From CAZUMH01 sp964621645 (lineage in GTDB: Bacteria > Zhuqueibacterota > QNDG01 > JAGLOF01): DNA of 30,378 bases. The stretch spans positions 1 through 30,378 of the forward strand of contig CAZUMH010000034.1 in assembly GCA_964621645.1 (NCBI GenBank). Reading direction: 5' to 3'. The notes beneath the pieces were generated by a model that saw nothing but the letters and a program-made list of their open reading frames with translations, ran no database searches and was not told the DNA's origin. The position numbers and the translations under genes were made by a program. Shown in pieces: positions 1 to 8,889 of the stretch (position 1 is the stretch's first letter; each line of letters begins with the position of its first letter).

Positions 1-22
1 TAAAGAGCAAGAAAAGGTATAG
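1..22 (+). other. Possible 3' tail of an upstream V-ATPase operon gene
   Basis: Two reading frames close just before the ATPase A gene: one at the TAA of bases 1-3 and one at the TAG of bases 20-22, the latter reading KEQEKV before its stop. One of these is probably the end of the preceding operon gene. In related V/A-ATPase operons of spirochaetes and FCB bacteria that position holds subunit E or a DUF2764-type protein. Too little sequence is present to choose between the frames or to name the gene. Confidence 0.25.
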
Positions 23-32
23 GATAGATGGA

Positions 33-1775
33 ATGAAGAAGAATTCAGGTGAGATTGTCGGTATTAACGGAAATATGCTGACTGTTGAATTTAATGGAAG
101 CATCAGCCAGAATGAAGTCGCCTTCGCCGTCAGTGGAGAGCAGAGACTGAAGTCTGAGGTCATCCGTATTCAAAACAACAGGGCCTTTCTGCAGGTATTC
201 GAAAGTACCATCGGACTTAAGGTGGGTGATCCGGTTGAATTCAGCGATGAACTTCTTGCGGTTGAGCTGGGACCGGGACTTCTGGGGCAGATATATGACG
301 GCCTCCAGAATCCTTTGCCGAAGCTGGCTGAGAAGTATGGTTTTTTCCTGCCCCGGGGAGTTATCCTCAATCCTCTGGATGAGAAGAAAAAATGGAAATT
401 CACTCCGGCTGTAAAAAAGGGGGACAAGGTGAGAGCCGGCATCCCCCTGGGGCACGTACCGGAGAGTCAGTTCAAGCATGCCATTATGGTCCCTTTCTAT
501 CTGGAAGGAGACCTGGAAGTAATGTCAGTCTCTGAGGCAGGATCCTATCCCATCACAGAGACTGTAGCCGTTCTTTCCGATGAAAAGGGTAAAAAGACAG
601 AGTGCAGTATGACCTTCAATTGGCCGGTCAAACTGCCCATATCGGCATACCGCCAAAGGATTTTACCGGAGAATCCTCTGGTGACCAAGGTGCGGATAAT
701 CGACACTTTTTTCCCGGTGGCCAAAGGGGGCACCTATTGCATTCCTGGACCGTTTGGGGCCGGAAAGACGGTGCTGCAGCAGATAACCAGCCGCAATGCA
801 GAGGTGGATATTGTGGTTATCGCCGCCTGCGGAGAGAGGGCCGGTGAAATTGTTGAAACCATGAGGGAGTTCCCTGAATTGACCGATCCCAAGACGGGCA
901 GATCGCTTATGGAGCGGACAATCATCATCGCCAATACCAGTTCCATGCCGGTTGCGGCTCGTGAGGCTTCGGTCTACACGGCCACCACATTGGGGGAATA
1001 TTACCGCCAGATGGGACTGGATGTTCTGCTTCTTGCCGATTCCACTTCACGCTGGGCCCAAGCTATGCGGGAACTCTCGGGACGTCTGGAGGAGATACCG
1101 GGAGAGGAGGCTTTTCCGGCCTACCTGGAATCACGCATTGCTGAATTCTACGAGCGGGCCGGTTTGGTGGAACTTTATACCGGAGAACGGGGCAGTTTAA
1201 CCATCGGTGGAACCGTTAGTCCGGCAGGCGGTAATTTTGAAGAACCGGTAACCCAGTCCACGCTGAAAGTGGTGGGAGCTTTTCACGGGCTTTCCCGTGA
1301 TCGCTCCAACGCTCGCCGCTACCCCGCGATCCATCCCCTGGAGAGCTGGTCCCGCTATCCAAGTCTCATCGATGACGATAAAATACAAGTAGTCCGTGAT
1401 TTTCTAATAAAAGGTTCGGATGTTAACCAGATGATGATGGTAGTGGGTGAGGAGGGGACATCCATCCAGGATTTCCTCTTCTTCCTCAAGTCGGAATTCG
1501 TTGACAGTGTCTACCTGCAACAGAACGCCTTTAACGAAGTGGACGCGGCCGCTCCGCCGGAAAGGCAGATCTATGCGTTCGATCTTATCAGCGATATTTT
1601 AAAAACCGATTTGAAATTTGAAGGCAAAGATGAGGCACGAAAATTTTTCTACGAGCTGCGCCAGAAATTTCTCGATTGGAACGTTGTTAAAATGGATTCA
1701 CCCGCCTTTAAAAAGCTGGAGGAAGAGATCAGAAATATGATAGAAGGAAACAGAAAGCATGAAGAAAGTCTATAA
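33..1775 (+). CDS. ntpA: V/A-type ATP synthase catalytic subunit A
   Basis: Catalytic, nucleotide-hydrolysing subunit of the cytoplasmic V1 head, which alternates with subunit B in an A3B3 ring and couples ATP to ion transport through the rotor. The 580-residue length is normal for the family. A Walker A loop GPFGAGKT lies at residues 239-246 (K245, T246). The catalytic glutamate is in CGER (E268). The LLADSTSRWAQAMRE block and the SPAGGNFEEPVTQ region are classical A-subunit signatures. The bulge insertion between the N-terminal barrel and the P-loop identifies it as V-type A rather than F-type beta. The start is the ATG preceded by AGGATAG. Its last 17 bases overlap the start of subunit B, which implies translational coupling. 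Catalytic residues look intact. Identification is firm. Confidence 0.97.
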   Translation: MKKNSGEIVGINGNMLTVEFNGSISQNEVAFAVSGEQRLKSEVIRIQNNRAFLQVFESTIGLKVGDPVEFSDELLAVELGPGLLGQIYDGLQNPLPKLAEKYGFFLPRGVILNPLDEKKKWKFTPAVKKGDKVRAGIPLGHVPESQFKHAIMVPFYLEGDLEVMSVSEAGSYPITETVAVLSDEKGKKTECSMTFNWPVKLPISAYRQRILPENPLVTKVRIIDTFFPVAKGGTYCIPGPFGAGKTVLQQITSRNAEVDIVVIAACGERAGEIVETMREFPELTDPKTGRSLMERTIIIANTSSMPVAAREASVYTATTLGEYYRQMGLDVLLLADSTSRWAQAMRELSGRLEEIPGEEAFPAYLESRIAEFYERAGLVELYTGERGSLTIGGTVSPAGGNFEEPVTQSTLKVVGAFHGLSRDRSNARRYPAIHPLESWSRYPSLIDDDKIQVVRDFLIKGSDVNQMMMVVGEEGTSIQDFLFFLKSEFVDSVYLQQNAFNEVDAAAPPERQIYAFDLISDILKTDLKFEGKDEARKFFYELRQKFLDWNVVKMDSPAFKKLEEEIRNMIEGNRKHEESL

Positions 1776-3132
1776 TAGAATTCTTAGTGTTTCGGGAAAT
1801 GTTATTACGGTTGAGGCCGAGGGGATTGCCTACTCCGAGCTGGCTGAGATAACGACTCGCAGGGGAAAATCACTGGCTCAGGTTATAAAGATCGACGGGG
1901 AGATCATCAGTCTGCAGGTGTTCGCGGGAAACCGGGGCGTATCGACAAATGACGAGATCCGTTTTCTGGGACACCCCATGCAGGTCTCATTTTCCGAGAA
2001 TATGCTGGGCCGTATTTTTGACGGCAGCGGTCAGCCCCGGGACGGGGGACCGGCAATAACAGACGAGGTGATCCCCATCGCCGGACCGCCGGTGAACCCG
2101 GCAAAGCGTATCATACCGAAGCGCATGATCCGAACCAACATTCCCATGATCGATGTGTTTAACTCGCTGGTGGCCTCGCAAAAACTGCCCATTTTCTCAG
2201 TTTCCGGTGAGCCCTACAATGAATTGCTGGCCCGGATCGCCTTGCAGGCCGAGGTTGATATGATTATCCTGGGGGGAATCGGGCTGAAGTTCGACCAGTA
2301 TATGTACTTCCGCAATGTACTGGAAGAGGGAGGGGCTCTCTCACGCTCCATCTTTTTTATCAACACGGCCGCGGAACCGGTCGTGGAGGGATTGATGGTT
2401 CCGGATCTCGGTCTGGCCGTGGCTGAGAAGTTTGCCTTGCAGGGCAAGGATGTGCTGGTTCTGCTGACGGACATGACCAATTTTTGCGACGCTCTCAAAG
2501 AGATCGCCATCACCATGGAGCAGGTTCCCTCCAACCGAGGTTATCCCGGAGATCTCTACAGCCAGCTGGCGGCCCGCTATGAAAAAGCGGTGGATTTTGA
2601 AGGATCCGGCGCGATCACCATCCTGGCGGTGACCACTATGCCGGGCGACGATGTCACCCATCCCGTTCCGGACAATACCGGGTACATCACTGAAGGGCAG
2701 TTTTATCTGCGCAACGGCCGGGTGGAACCCTTCGGTTCCCTCTCCCGTCTCAAACAGCAGGTAAACAAGGACACTCGGGACGATCATCGTGCCATCATGG
2801 ACGGCATGATTCAGCTTTATGCTCAGTTTCTGGAGACTGAAGAGAAACGCTCCATGGGATTCCGTATGAGCGGCTGGGACGATAAGTTGCTCAGATATGG
2901 CCGCATGTTCGAAGAGGGCATGATGGATCTTTCCGTGAACATCCCCCTTGAAGAGGCATTGGATCGCGGTTGGGATATCCTGGCGGAATGTTTCGAGCCA
3001 GCCGAGACCGGTTTGAACAGTGAATTGATAAAATCCTTCTGGCCCAACGGGAAAAACAAGACGAAACAAGGAAAGTCATCGAGCAAAGTCAAGGAGAAAA
3101 AAGGCAGCGAGTCCGGGACTAAAAAGGAATAA
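1759..3132 (+). CDS. ntpB: V/A-type ATP synthase regulatory subunit B
   Basis: Non-catalytic partner of subunit A in the V1 hexamer. It lacks a P-loop: the equivalent stretch reads FSVSGEPYNELLARIA, typical of B subunits. Family blocks include MIRTNIPMIDVFNSLV, LTDMTNFCDALKEI and NRGYPGDLYSQLAARYE. The ATG lies inside the end of ntpA, out of frame, giving a 17-base overlap. At 457 residues it is slightly long because of a Lys/Ser/Glu-rich tail from about residue 430 (after SFWPNGK) that ordinary B subunits lack or carry only in short form. The tail is probably disordered and has no recognisable motif. Subunit D follows after 33 bases. Confidence 0.96.
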   Translation: MKKVYNRILSVSGNVITVEAEGIAYSELAEITTRRGKSLAQVIKIDGEIISLQVFAGNRGVSTNDEIRFLGHPMQVSFSENMLGRIFDGSGQPRDGGPAITDEVIPIAGPPVNPAKRIIPKRMIRTNIPMIDVFNSLVASQKLPIFSVSGEPYNELLARIALQAEVDMIILGGIGLKFDQYMYFRNVLEEGGALSRSIFFINTAAEPVVEGLMVPDLGLAVAEKFALQGKDVLVLLTDMTNFCDALKEIAITMEQVPSNRGYPGDLYSQLAARYEKAVDFEGSGAITILAVTTMPGDDVTHPVPDNTGYITEGQFYLRNGRVEPFGSLSRLKQQVNKDTRDDHRAIMDGMIQLYAQFLETEEKRSMGFRMSGWDDKLLRYGRMFEEGMMDLSVNIPLEEALDRGWDILAECFEPAETGLNSELIKSFWPNGKNKTKQGKSSSKVKEKKGSESGTKKE

Positions 3133-3165
3133 ATCCCGTATGCCGGCATAAGCGCGAGAAGATAG

Positions 3166-3780
3166 ATGGCGAAAATACGATTAACCAAAAACGAACTGAA
3201 AAAACAAAAAGATGATCTGAAGCGGTTTACCCGTTATCTGCCGACGCTGGAGCTGAAGAAGAAACAGCTCCTGGTGGAGATCAGTAAGATACAGCAGGAG
3301 GCCCAGAACCTCCAGGCGGAAAGAGAAAAGATGAGTCGTAATGTTGAGGCCTGGGCAGGGCTTTTTGCCGAAGCGGTGGGACTGGAGGATCTTGTTTCCA
3401 TAAAGGAAGTGCGCCTGGAGAAGGGAAATGTAGCCGGTATTGACATTCCTCTCTTCTCGGAAGTGATCTTCGATATAAAAGAGTACGACTTTTTATTGAT
3501 TCCTCTCTGGGTTGATAGAGCTCTCGAGACGGTCATAGAACAGCTGAAGCGGTTGGTCCAAATCGAAGTATTGCGAATGCAGGAACGGGTGCTGGATGGG
3601 GAATTACGCATTACAGTTCAACGTATAAAGCTTTTCGAGGAAGTCAAAATTCCGGAATCAAGGGAGAATATCAGGAAGATACGAATCTTTCTGGGGGACC
3701 AGCAGACGGCAGAAGTGGTGCGCGGCAAGATTGCCAAGAAAAAGATTATGCGCAAGAAAGAGATGGTGACAGCCTCATGA
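3166..3780 (+). CDS. ntpD: V/A-type ATP synthase central-stalk subunit D
   Basis: Central rotor shaft that passes through the A3B3 ring and transmits torque to the membrane ring. The 204-residue protein has the expected pair of long alpha-helices. The N-terminal helix starts LTKNELKKQKDDLKRF, a standard bacterial D-subunit opening, and the C-terminal helix runs from about residue 115 to 165, ending in a very basic tail (KIAKKKIMRKKE). The middle beta-hairpin region is short. The start ATG follows GAGAAGATAG. The stop overlaps the subunit I start in an ATGA arrangement (3777-3780), so the two are translationally coupled. No F or C stalk gene lies between D and I, as is usual for the A-B-D-I-K order of spirochaete- and FCB-type operons. 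Confidence 0.93.
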   Translation: MAKIRLTKNELKKQKDDLKRFTRYLPTLELKKKQLLVEISKIQQEAQNLQAEREKMSRNVEAWAGLFAEAVGLEDLVSIKEVRLEKGNVAGIDIPLFSEVIFDIKEYDFLLIPLWVDRALETVIEQLKRLVQIEVLRMQERVLDGELRITVQRIKLFEEVKIPESRENIRKIRIFLGDQQTAEVVRGKIAKKKIMRKKEMVTAS

Positions 3781-5546
3781 TTGTTCCCATGAAAGAAGTG
3801 ACTCTGCTTGTCAGCCGTCCATCCCGATCGGAAGCGGTTAAAACACTTGGTAAGCTGGGAGTACTGCATATCCATCCCGTCAGTGAACCGGCTTCGGAGG
3901 AGATAGCAGCATTACAGCGTCAGCAGGAACGGCTGGAACAAGCGCTGCGGCTGCTTCCCGAAGACGGAGGCGGGCGGAAGCAAACCGGCTCCTCCCCGGA
4001 GGCCGTAATCGAGAAGATACTTGCGATTAAAGAAGAAGAGGGCCGCATCGCAGCCAGACAGGAGGAGCTGAGAGTTATCAGCCGATGGTATGAGGCCTTC
4101 GGTCGGGTGTCCCCGGCGGATGTGGAGCACCTTGCTGAGAAAGGTGTTTACATCCGTTTTTACGCGGCTGATACAGCAACATTCAAACGTCTGACAGCAG
4201 AGCATATACTTGAGAAGGCCGGAGAGGAACATGGTACCGTCTATTTTGCTCTCATCAGTGATAACCCCGACGATAAACTTGATCTCAAGGAAAATCATCC
4301 TCCGGAGATGGAATATTCCCGGCTGATCAAAGAACAGCAATCTCTGAAAAAGGAAGCCGATGCCCGCCGTTCATCCCTTATAAAGCTGACAGGTGAACGT
4401 CGACTTTTACGGGATTACGCCGAAACTATCCGAAAACAGCTCGAGTTTCATGCCGTTCTGGACGGTATGGGTGACGCTGAAGAAGTCATGTACCTGAAGG
4501 GATTCTGCCCCGCAGAAAAAGCGGATGAGCTCACTGCTGCCGCGGACCGGGCCGGTTGGGCCTGCCTGTTGTCCGATCCGGAAAATCCTGATGAGGTACC
4601 CACCCTCATCCACAAGCCCCGCTGGCTTAGGATAATAGATCCGATGTTCTCTTTCATGGGCACAGTCCCGGGCTATAACGAATTCGATATAAGCTTCTGG
4701 TTCCTTCTATTCTTCAGCATTTTCTTTGCCATGCTGATCGGAGACGCGGGGTACGGCCTTCTTTTTATGGGGATCACCTTCCTGGCTTCCAGGAAAATGA
4801 AAACGGCCCCAAGACAGCCTTTTCAGCTCTTCTTCGTTTTAAGCGGAACAACGGTAATCTGGGGTGTGATAACGGGTACCTGGTTTGGCTACCAGCCGAT
4901 AGGCCGTCTCGGCATTCTCAACCATCTGGTCATTGATCAGATAGACAGCTTTGCCGATGACAACAGCCTCTTTATTATGTACCTGTGCTTTATTATCGGG
5001 GTGGTGCAGTTAAGTGTGGCCCATGTACTAAAGGGACTCAAGATTATCAATTCCCCCAGGGCGCTTTCTGAACTGGGGTGGGTGGGTCTCCTTGTGTCCA
5101 TATTTTTTCTGGCGGGTAATCTGGTCCTCAATAAACCGCTTCCCGGTTTCTTTATGCCGCTGCTTATTGCCAGTGCAGCGCTGACGCTGATATTCGCACA
5201 TTTCCAGAAGAATATTATCAAAGGCATCCTGCTTTCCATCGGAGATCTGCCGCTCTCTCTTATCGGTTCTTTTTCAGATGTGGTATCCTACCTCCGTCTT
5301 TTTGCGGTGGGGTATGCTTCGGTCATGGTGGCGGTCAGTTTTAACGACATGGCCCGGGAACTCGGTCTGGGATCGGTGTTGAGCGGGTTGATGATGGCCC
5401 TGATACTCCTGCTGGGACATGGACTTAACATTCTTCTGGGATTGATGGCTGTTATTGTGCACGGGGTGCGGCTGAATATGCTGGAATTCTCCGGACAGCT
5501 GGATATGCAGTGGGCGGGGAGACCGTACGCTCCCTTCAAGGAATAA
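3777..5546 (+). CDS. ntpI: V/A-type ATP synthase membrane subunit I (a-subunit)
   Basis: Stator membrane subunit that forms the ion half-channels against the K ring. The first roughly 290 residues are a cytoplasmic, coiled-coil-rich peripheral-stalk region with an ACT-like start (KEVTLLVSRPSRSEAVKTL). The rest carries about seven or eight hydrophobic segments, beginning near FDISFWFLLFFSIFFAMLIG. The essential rotor-facing arginine is visible as R507 in SDVVSYLRLFAVG, the signature of V/A-type a-subunits. Length (589 aa) is at the short end for the family, as in spirochaetes. Translation is coupled to ntpD by ATGA overlap, and ntpK follows after about 40 bases. Confidence 0.95.
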   Translation: MIVPMKEVTLLVSRPSRSEAVKTLGKLGVLHIHPVSEPASEEIAALQRQQERLEQALRLLPEDGGGRKQTGSSPEAVIEKILAIKEEEGRIAARQEELRVISRWYEAFGRVSPADVEHLAEKGVYIRFYAADTATFKRLTAEHILEKAGEEHGTVYFALISDNPDDKLDLKENHPPEMEYSRLIKEQQSLKKEADARRSSLIKLTGERRLLRDYAETIRKQLEFHAVLDGMGDAEEVMYLKGFCPAEKADELTAAADRAGWACLLSDPENPDEVPTLIHKPRWLRIIDPMFSFMGTVPGYNEFDISFWFLLFFSIFFAMLIGDAGYGLLFMGITFLASRKMKTAPRQPFQLFFVLSGTTVIWGVITGTWFGYQPIGRLGILNHLVIDQIDSFADDNSLFIMYLCFIIGVVQLSVAHVLKGLKIINSPRALSELGWVGLLVSIFFLAGNLVLNKPLPGFFMPLLIASAALTLIFAHFQKNIIKGILLSIGDLPLSLIGSFSDVVSYLRLFAVGYASVMVAVSFNDMARELGLGSVLSGLMMALILLLGHGLNILLGLMAVIVHGVRLNMLEFSGQLDMQWAGRPYAPFKE

Positions 5547-5590
5547 ACTATTTTATAGTGACATGATCTCAATTAGAAAGGATGAGTAAG

Positions 5591-6022
5591 ATGACTGGAT
5601 TAGGTGACATGAACATCTCCCTGGTATTCGCGGCTATCGGATCCGCTCTGGGTACAGGAGTCGCGGGTATGGCAGCGGTAGGGGCCTGGAAGAAGGCCTT
5701 CTCTCAAAACAAGGCGGCGCCGTTTATCCTGGTGGCCTTTGTGGGAGCTCCTCTTTCTCAGACGATTTATGGAATGATTCTGCGCAACGCCATTCAGGCT
5801 GCCTCCTGGGATGCAGGTACCTACGGCTGGCAGATTCTTATCGGCGCTCTGGCTGGGGCGGCCATCGGACTCTCTGCGTATATGCAGGGCCGGGCCGGAG
5901 CGAAAGCCAGTGATGCCTTAGCCGAGACAGGGAAGGGATTTCTTAACTATATGATGGTGGTGGGAATCATTGAGACCGTGGCGCTGTTTGTCATGGTCTT
6001 CGCCAGAACCGCGTTGCCCTAG
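5591..6022 (+). CDS. ntpK: V/A-type ATP synthase rotor subunit K (proteolipid)
   Basis: Ring-forming membrane subunit carrying the transported ion. Two tandem two-helix hairpins (about 143 residues) indicate the duplicated V-type form. The carboxylate is the Glu in VGIIETVALF of the last helix; the first hairpin has Gln in APLSQTIYG instead of Glu, so there is one carboxylate per duplicated subunit. Ser-Gln in that motif, Gln in AYMQGRAGAK, the Glu, and Tyr in TIYG line up with the Na+-coordinating and supporting residues of Enterococcus hirae NtpK (T64, Q65, Q110, E139, Y68). An in-frame ATG at 5582 directly abuts the AGAAAGG ribosome site. The ATG at 5591 has a 9-base spacing and is preferred. 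Last gene of the ATPase operon. Confidence 0.93.
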   Translation: MTGLGDMNISLVFAAIGSALGTGVAGMAAVGAWKKAFSQNKAAPFILVAFVGAPLSQTIYGMILRNAIQAASWDAGTYGWQILIGALAGAAIGLSAYMQGRAGAKASDALAETGKGFLNYMMVVGIIETVALFVMVFARTALP

Positions 6023-6375
6023 GGGAGTCAGGTCAACCGGAATGTTATGTCCGGTGCCGATTCTGAAGTTAACCATTTCCGTTTTCTGATACAGTTGGTC
6101 TGGATCTTCCCTCTGAGGGTACAGGCCAATTGTTGTTTGGGAGAAAACATACTGCTGATTAATAGCCAATACGAAGATAATGTATTTACACGGTATTGTT
6201 TTTGCAAGTGTTTCAAAGCCTGTAAAATGCCGGGAAAATGAGCAATTTTCAGGCAATAAAGACACATAAAATCAGGCAATTGGATTCTATCAGACCAGTT
6301 GAGTTCGGGTTCTACATGAATCATAGACGCCGTGAAAGAAAAAAAAGAGAAAATAGTACAGGGAGAAGGAGTGTC
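6023..6375 (+). other. Intergenic region between ATPase and TPR/ExbBD operons
   Basis: About 350 bases without a convincing gene. A perfect 6-bp hairpin (ACCGGA at 6036-6041 with TCCGGT at 6050-6055, 8-base loop) follows ntpK but has no T-run, so it is not a standard intrinsic terminator. A weak promoter-like pair, TTGCAA (6202-6207) and TAAAAT (6223-6228), has only a 15-base spacer. The nonamer TCAGGCAAT occurs at 6249-6257 and again at 6272-6280. Short open frames here (for example 6047-6241) are rich in Cys and Phe without a ribosome site and look non-coding. Confidence 0.5.
6361..6371 (+). promoter_or_regulatory. Ribosome binding site deciding the start of the first TPR gene
   Basis: The sequence GGGAGAAGGAG ends 4 bases before the ATG at 6376. 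In-frame upstream ATGs at 6238 and 6316 have no comparable site. This supports translation from 6376, directly into a hydrophobic signal sequence. The ATG at 6316 cannot be excluded, because it would add an Arg/Lys-rich n-region ahead of the same hydrophobic stretch. Confidence 0.6.
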
Positions 6376-8889
6376 ATGATCTCCTCTTTCTTCCTTCTCT
6401 TTTTACTGGAAATTCCCCTGCCGGCCGCTCAGCAATCCCCTCAGGTCGCCGATACCCTGCAAGCGCTTTCCTCTTCTTTCTATCGAAGAATGACCAAAGA
6501 TGAGTTCCTGTACACCATGATTCCCAAGGAAAAGTTACTTCTGGATCTGGGGCAGGATGTCACAAAGGAAATAAATGAGCGACGCTCCGAGGGGATGAGT
6601 ATGTCTGATCTCGGACTGACCGATCTGGCTACTCCCCAGGAACAGGTCCTGAGTGATTATCAGCAGGAGCTGCAGCGTGTCGTCGCTCTCATGGATGACA
6701 TTCAGTCTCTGGAACGGGAAGCGCAGCGGACGGCGGATCTTAATATATTGAAGATGTTGGAAAAACTCAAGGATCGTTTAAGAGAAATCCTTTCTACCAG
6801 CAATTTACAGGCTCAAATGGATACCAGCAGCACCGCCCAGGCTCAAGAACAAGCCGCCCGGTCTCCGGATGAATCCGAGGAGCCGGAGGAACGGGTTACT
6901 ACTGAGATGATTAAAACGATCTACGAACGCTGGCAGGACAACCGAATCCTGCAGTACAAGGTTACCCTGGCCAGATATGAATTTCTGCGTACCCGACTTC
7001 TGAAAAGCGCCACCCCTGAACAGGAAGACCGTATGTTCAAACAGGCGTTGATGCGGGCCCTGACGAGTTATAACAGCGGCGACTTTGAGTTGGCCCGATT
7101 ACAACTCAGAGATCTCATTAAAAATTTTGAAGACGGCCGCAGACTCGATGACATCCGTTATTTCGCCGCAGAGGCCGCCTACGGATTGAATCTTTTCGAT
7201 GAAGCGCTGCAAGGGTACAGCCGTCTGACCGAACTCTATCCGACTTCGAGCTATTATGAAAAAGCGTTAATCAAACAACTCTTTATCCATTTTATCTGTA
7301 CCCGTTATGATGAACTTGATAAAACATATTCGGCACTGATCCGGCGACGGGCAAATCTTACGGAATCGCAGTTGGGTATCATCGGGTATCTGACGGCCTA
7401 TGTCCATTTTATGTCCGGCGATTATCAAAAAACCCTGAGCGCACTTTCGCTGATTCCCGCCGGAACGGAATATTTCTATCCCGCCCGATATCTTTCCGCC
7501 TCCTGCTACGCCAATATAGATCAGCAGGATATGGCCATTCCAGTCCTGCGGCAGCTGGCGGATGAACCCAATCCCGGTGATCGGGATCAGGTATTGGCTC
7601 AAATTAAGAACAATTCGTTGCTTAAGCTGGGGCTTATTTATTACGAAAAGGGTCAGAATGAACTGGCCGGCCGTTACTTCGATCAGGTGTCGCAAAACTT
7701 TAGCCTCTATGATCTCAGTCTCATGGGCAAGGCCTGGAGCGCCTACCGAAGCGGAAGGCCCGGAGAAGCGTTAAAGAGCGTCGAGGAAGTGCTGCGTCTT
7801 TCCCTGATTTCCAATTACGCTTTTGAGGCAAGAGTACTGGCAGCTCGTTCCAAGGAACTTTTAGGCCAGTCTGAAGAGGCGGTCAACGATCTGATGCGGG
7901 TTTACGAAGCAGGGAGTCAGCCTGAAAGCGGGGCAACCCAATCCCGTCTTGACGAACTGTCGCAAAACCAGCAGGACGTACTCAATTCCAGTGAAAAGCA
8001 GGAATTCATTGAACTTGAGAATATCAGGAGTTTTTTCCAGTCGGGCCAGCAGGAAGAGATGATCGGACAGGCGTTGTCCGCGGAGAACCAGCAATATGCC
8101 AGGGAAACGGACCAGATCCGTCAAAAGATCGCAAATCTCGATACGCTGGAGCAGGTGGCACTGCGAAACAGAGACAACAAGTCGCTCTCCGATATCCGTG
8201 ATCTGCGGGCTCATCTCATCAAGTTATTAAATGATCATACCGCCCGTTTTTCTGTTACGCCGGAGGATCCCCATGAGGATCCCCTCATACGCCGCATGGG
8301 TATGTCCGAATACATGCGATATATGTTCGGACAGCTGTTGGCGGAAACACTCACAGAGAAGGAGAAAGCCTCGAAAAAGATCGGGCAGGCACGGAGAATC
8401 CTGGCGAGCGGGGATCTGGATAATAGATTCGATCAGGCTATCCAGCTTGAAATCGAGCTGGAGGAAACGGAAGATTATTTCGACAGGCTCAACCAGTACG
8501 AGATCTGGCTGCGGGAAAATATGCCCGGTGATATTCATATGGATCTGGAACGCTGGGCCAGTTTCAGCGGCTATGGAATAAGCAGTATCAATTTTTCACG
8601 CATCAAGGAGTGTGAGCAGAGGATCGAAAAGATATCCAGCATCATTCAGACAATGGATAAAGTCTACCAAGAAAAACGCAGAGAAATGGACAATCGTATC
8701 CAGGGACTGCTAATGGATGTTGCGGATATTGAGAAGCAGATGAGACTGGATGCGGACAGGCGGGCCATGAAGGAGAAAGAACGGTTTTTCAATGTCGACT
8801 ATTTTGACAAGAGAAGCAAGGAAGCCGCGACAGAGAATATGAAGATGGTGGAAGAAGAAAAGAGTCAGAAGGAGAAGGAAAAGAAGTGA
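6376..8889 (+). CDS. Exported TPR and coiled-coil protein, first gene of the ExbBD/AgmX operon
   Basis: A large envelope protein (about 837 residues from the preferred start). The hydrophobic opening MISSFFLLFLLEIPLPAAQQ looks like a signal peptide that ends near the AAQ. A helical segment with coiled-coil character follows. Several tetratricopeptide-like helical repeats lie at about residues 218-510, including DFELARLQLRDLIKNF and FDEALQGYSRLTELYPTS. The C-terminal third (about 555-835) is long charged helix, ending in a Lys/Glu-rich tail. TPR arrays usually act as protein-protein scaffolds. Its stop overlaps the next gene (GTGA), so the two TPR proteins are probably made in fixed ratio. By position it compares with the TPR components (GltD/GltE class) next to AglRQS-type motors in myxobacteria, but I cannot show orthology. 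The exact role is unknown. Confidence 0.85.
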   Translation: MISSFFLLFLLEIPLPAAQQSPQVADTLQALSSSFYRRMTKDEFLYTMIPKEKLLLDLGQDVTKEINERRSEGMSMSDLGLTDLATPQEQVLSDYQQELQRVVALMDDIQSLEREAQRTADLNILKMLEKLKDRLREILSTSNLQAQMDTSSTAQAQEQAARSPDESEEPEERVTTEMIKTIYERWQDNRILQYKVTLARYEFLRTRLLKSATPEQEDRMFKQALMRALTSYNSGDFELARLQLRDLIKNFEDGRRLDDIRYFAAEAAYGLNLFDEALQGYSRLTELYPTSSYYEKALIKQLFIHFICTRYDELDKTYSALIRRRANLTESQLGIIGYLTAYVHFMSGDYQKTLSALSLIPAGTEYFYPARYLSASCYANIDQQDMAIPVLRQLADEPNPGDRDQVLAQIKNNSLLKLGLIYYEKGQNELAGRYFDQVSQNFSLYDLSLMGKAWSAYRSGRPGEALKSVEEVLRLSLISNYAFEARVLAARSKELLGQSEEAVNDLMRVYEAGSQPESGATQSRLDELSQNQQDVLNSSEKQEFIELENIRSFFQSGQQEEMIGQALSAENQQYARETDQIRQKIANLDTLEQVALRNRDNKSLSDIRDLRAHLIKLLNDHTARFSVTPEDPHEDPLIRRMGMSEYMRYMFGQLLAETLTEKEKASKKIGQARRILASGDLDNRFDQAIQLEIELEETEDYFDRLNQYEIWLRENMPGDIHMDLERWASFSGYGISSINFSRIKECEQRIEKISSIIQTMDKVYQEKRREMDNRIQGLLMDVADIEKQMRLDADRRAMKEKERFFNVDYFDKRSKEAATENMKMVEEEKSQKEKEKK

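Noticed and set aside
2341..3069. Minus-strand open frame of 242 codons
   Set aside because: Antisense shadow of the clearly identified ntpB gene.
6047..6241. Open frame of 64 codons between ntpK and the first TPR gene
   Set aside because: No ribosome site, Cys/Phe/Lys composition unlike neighbouring genes, and no family resemblance.
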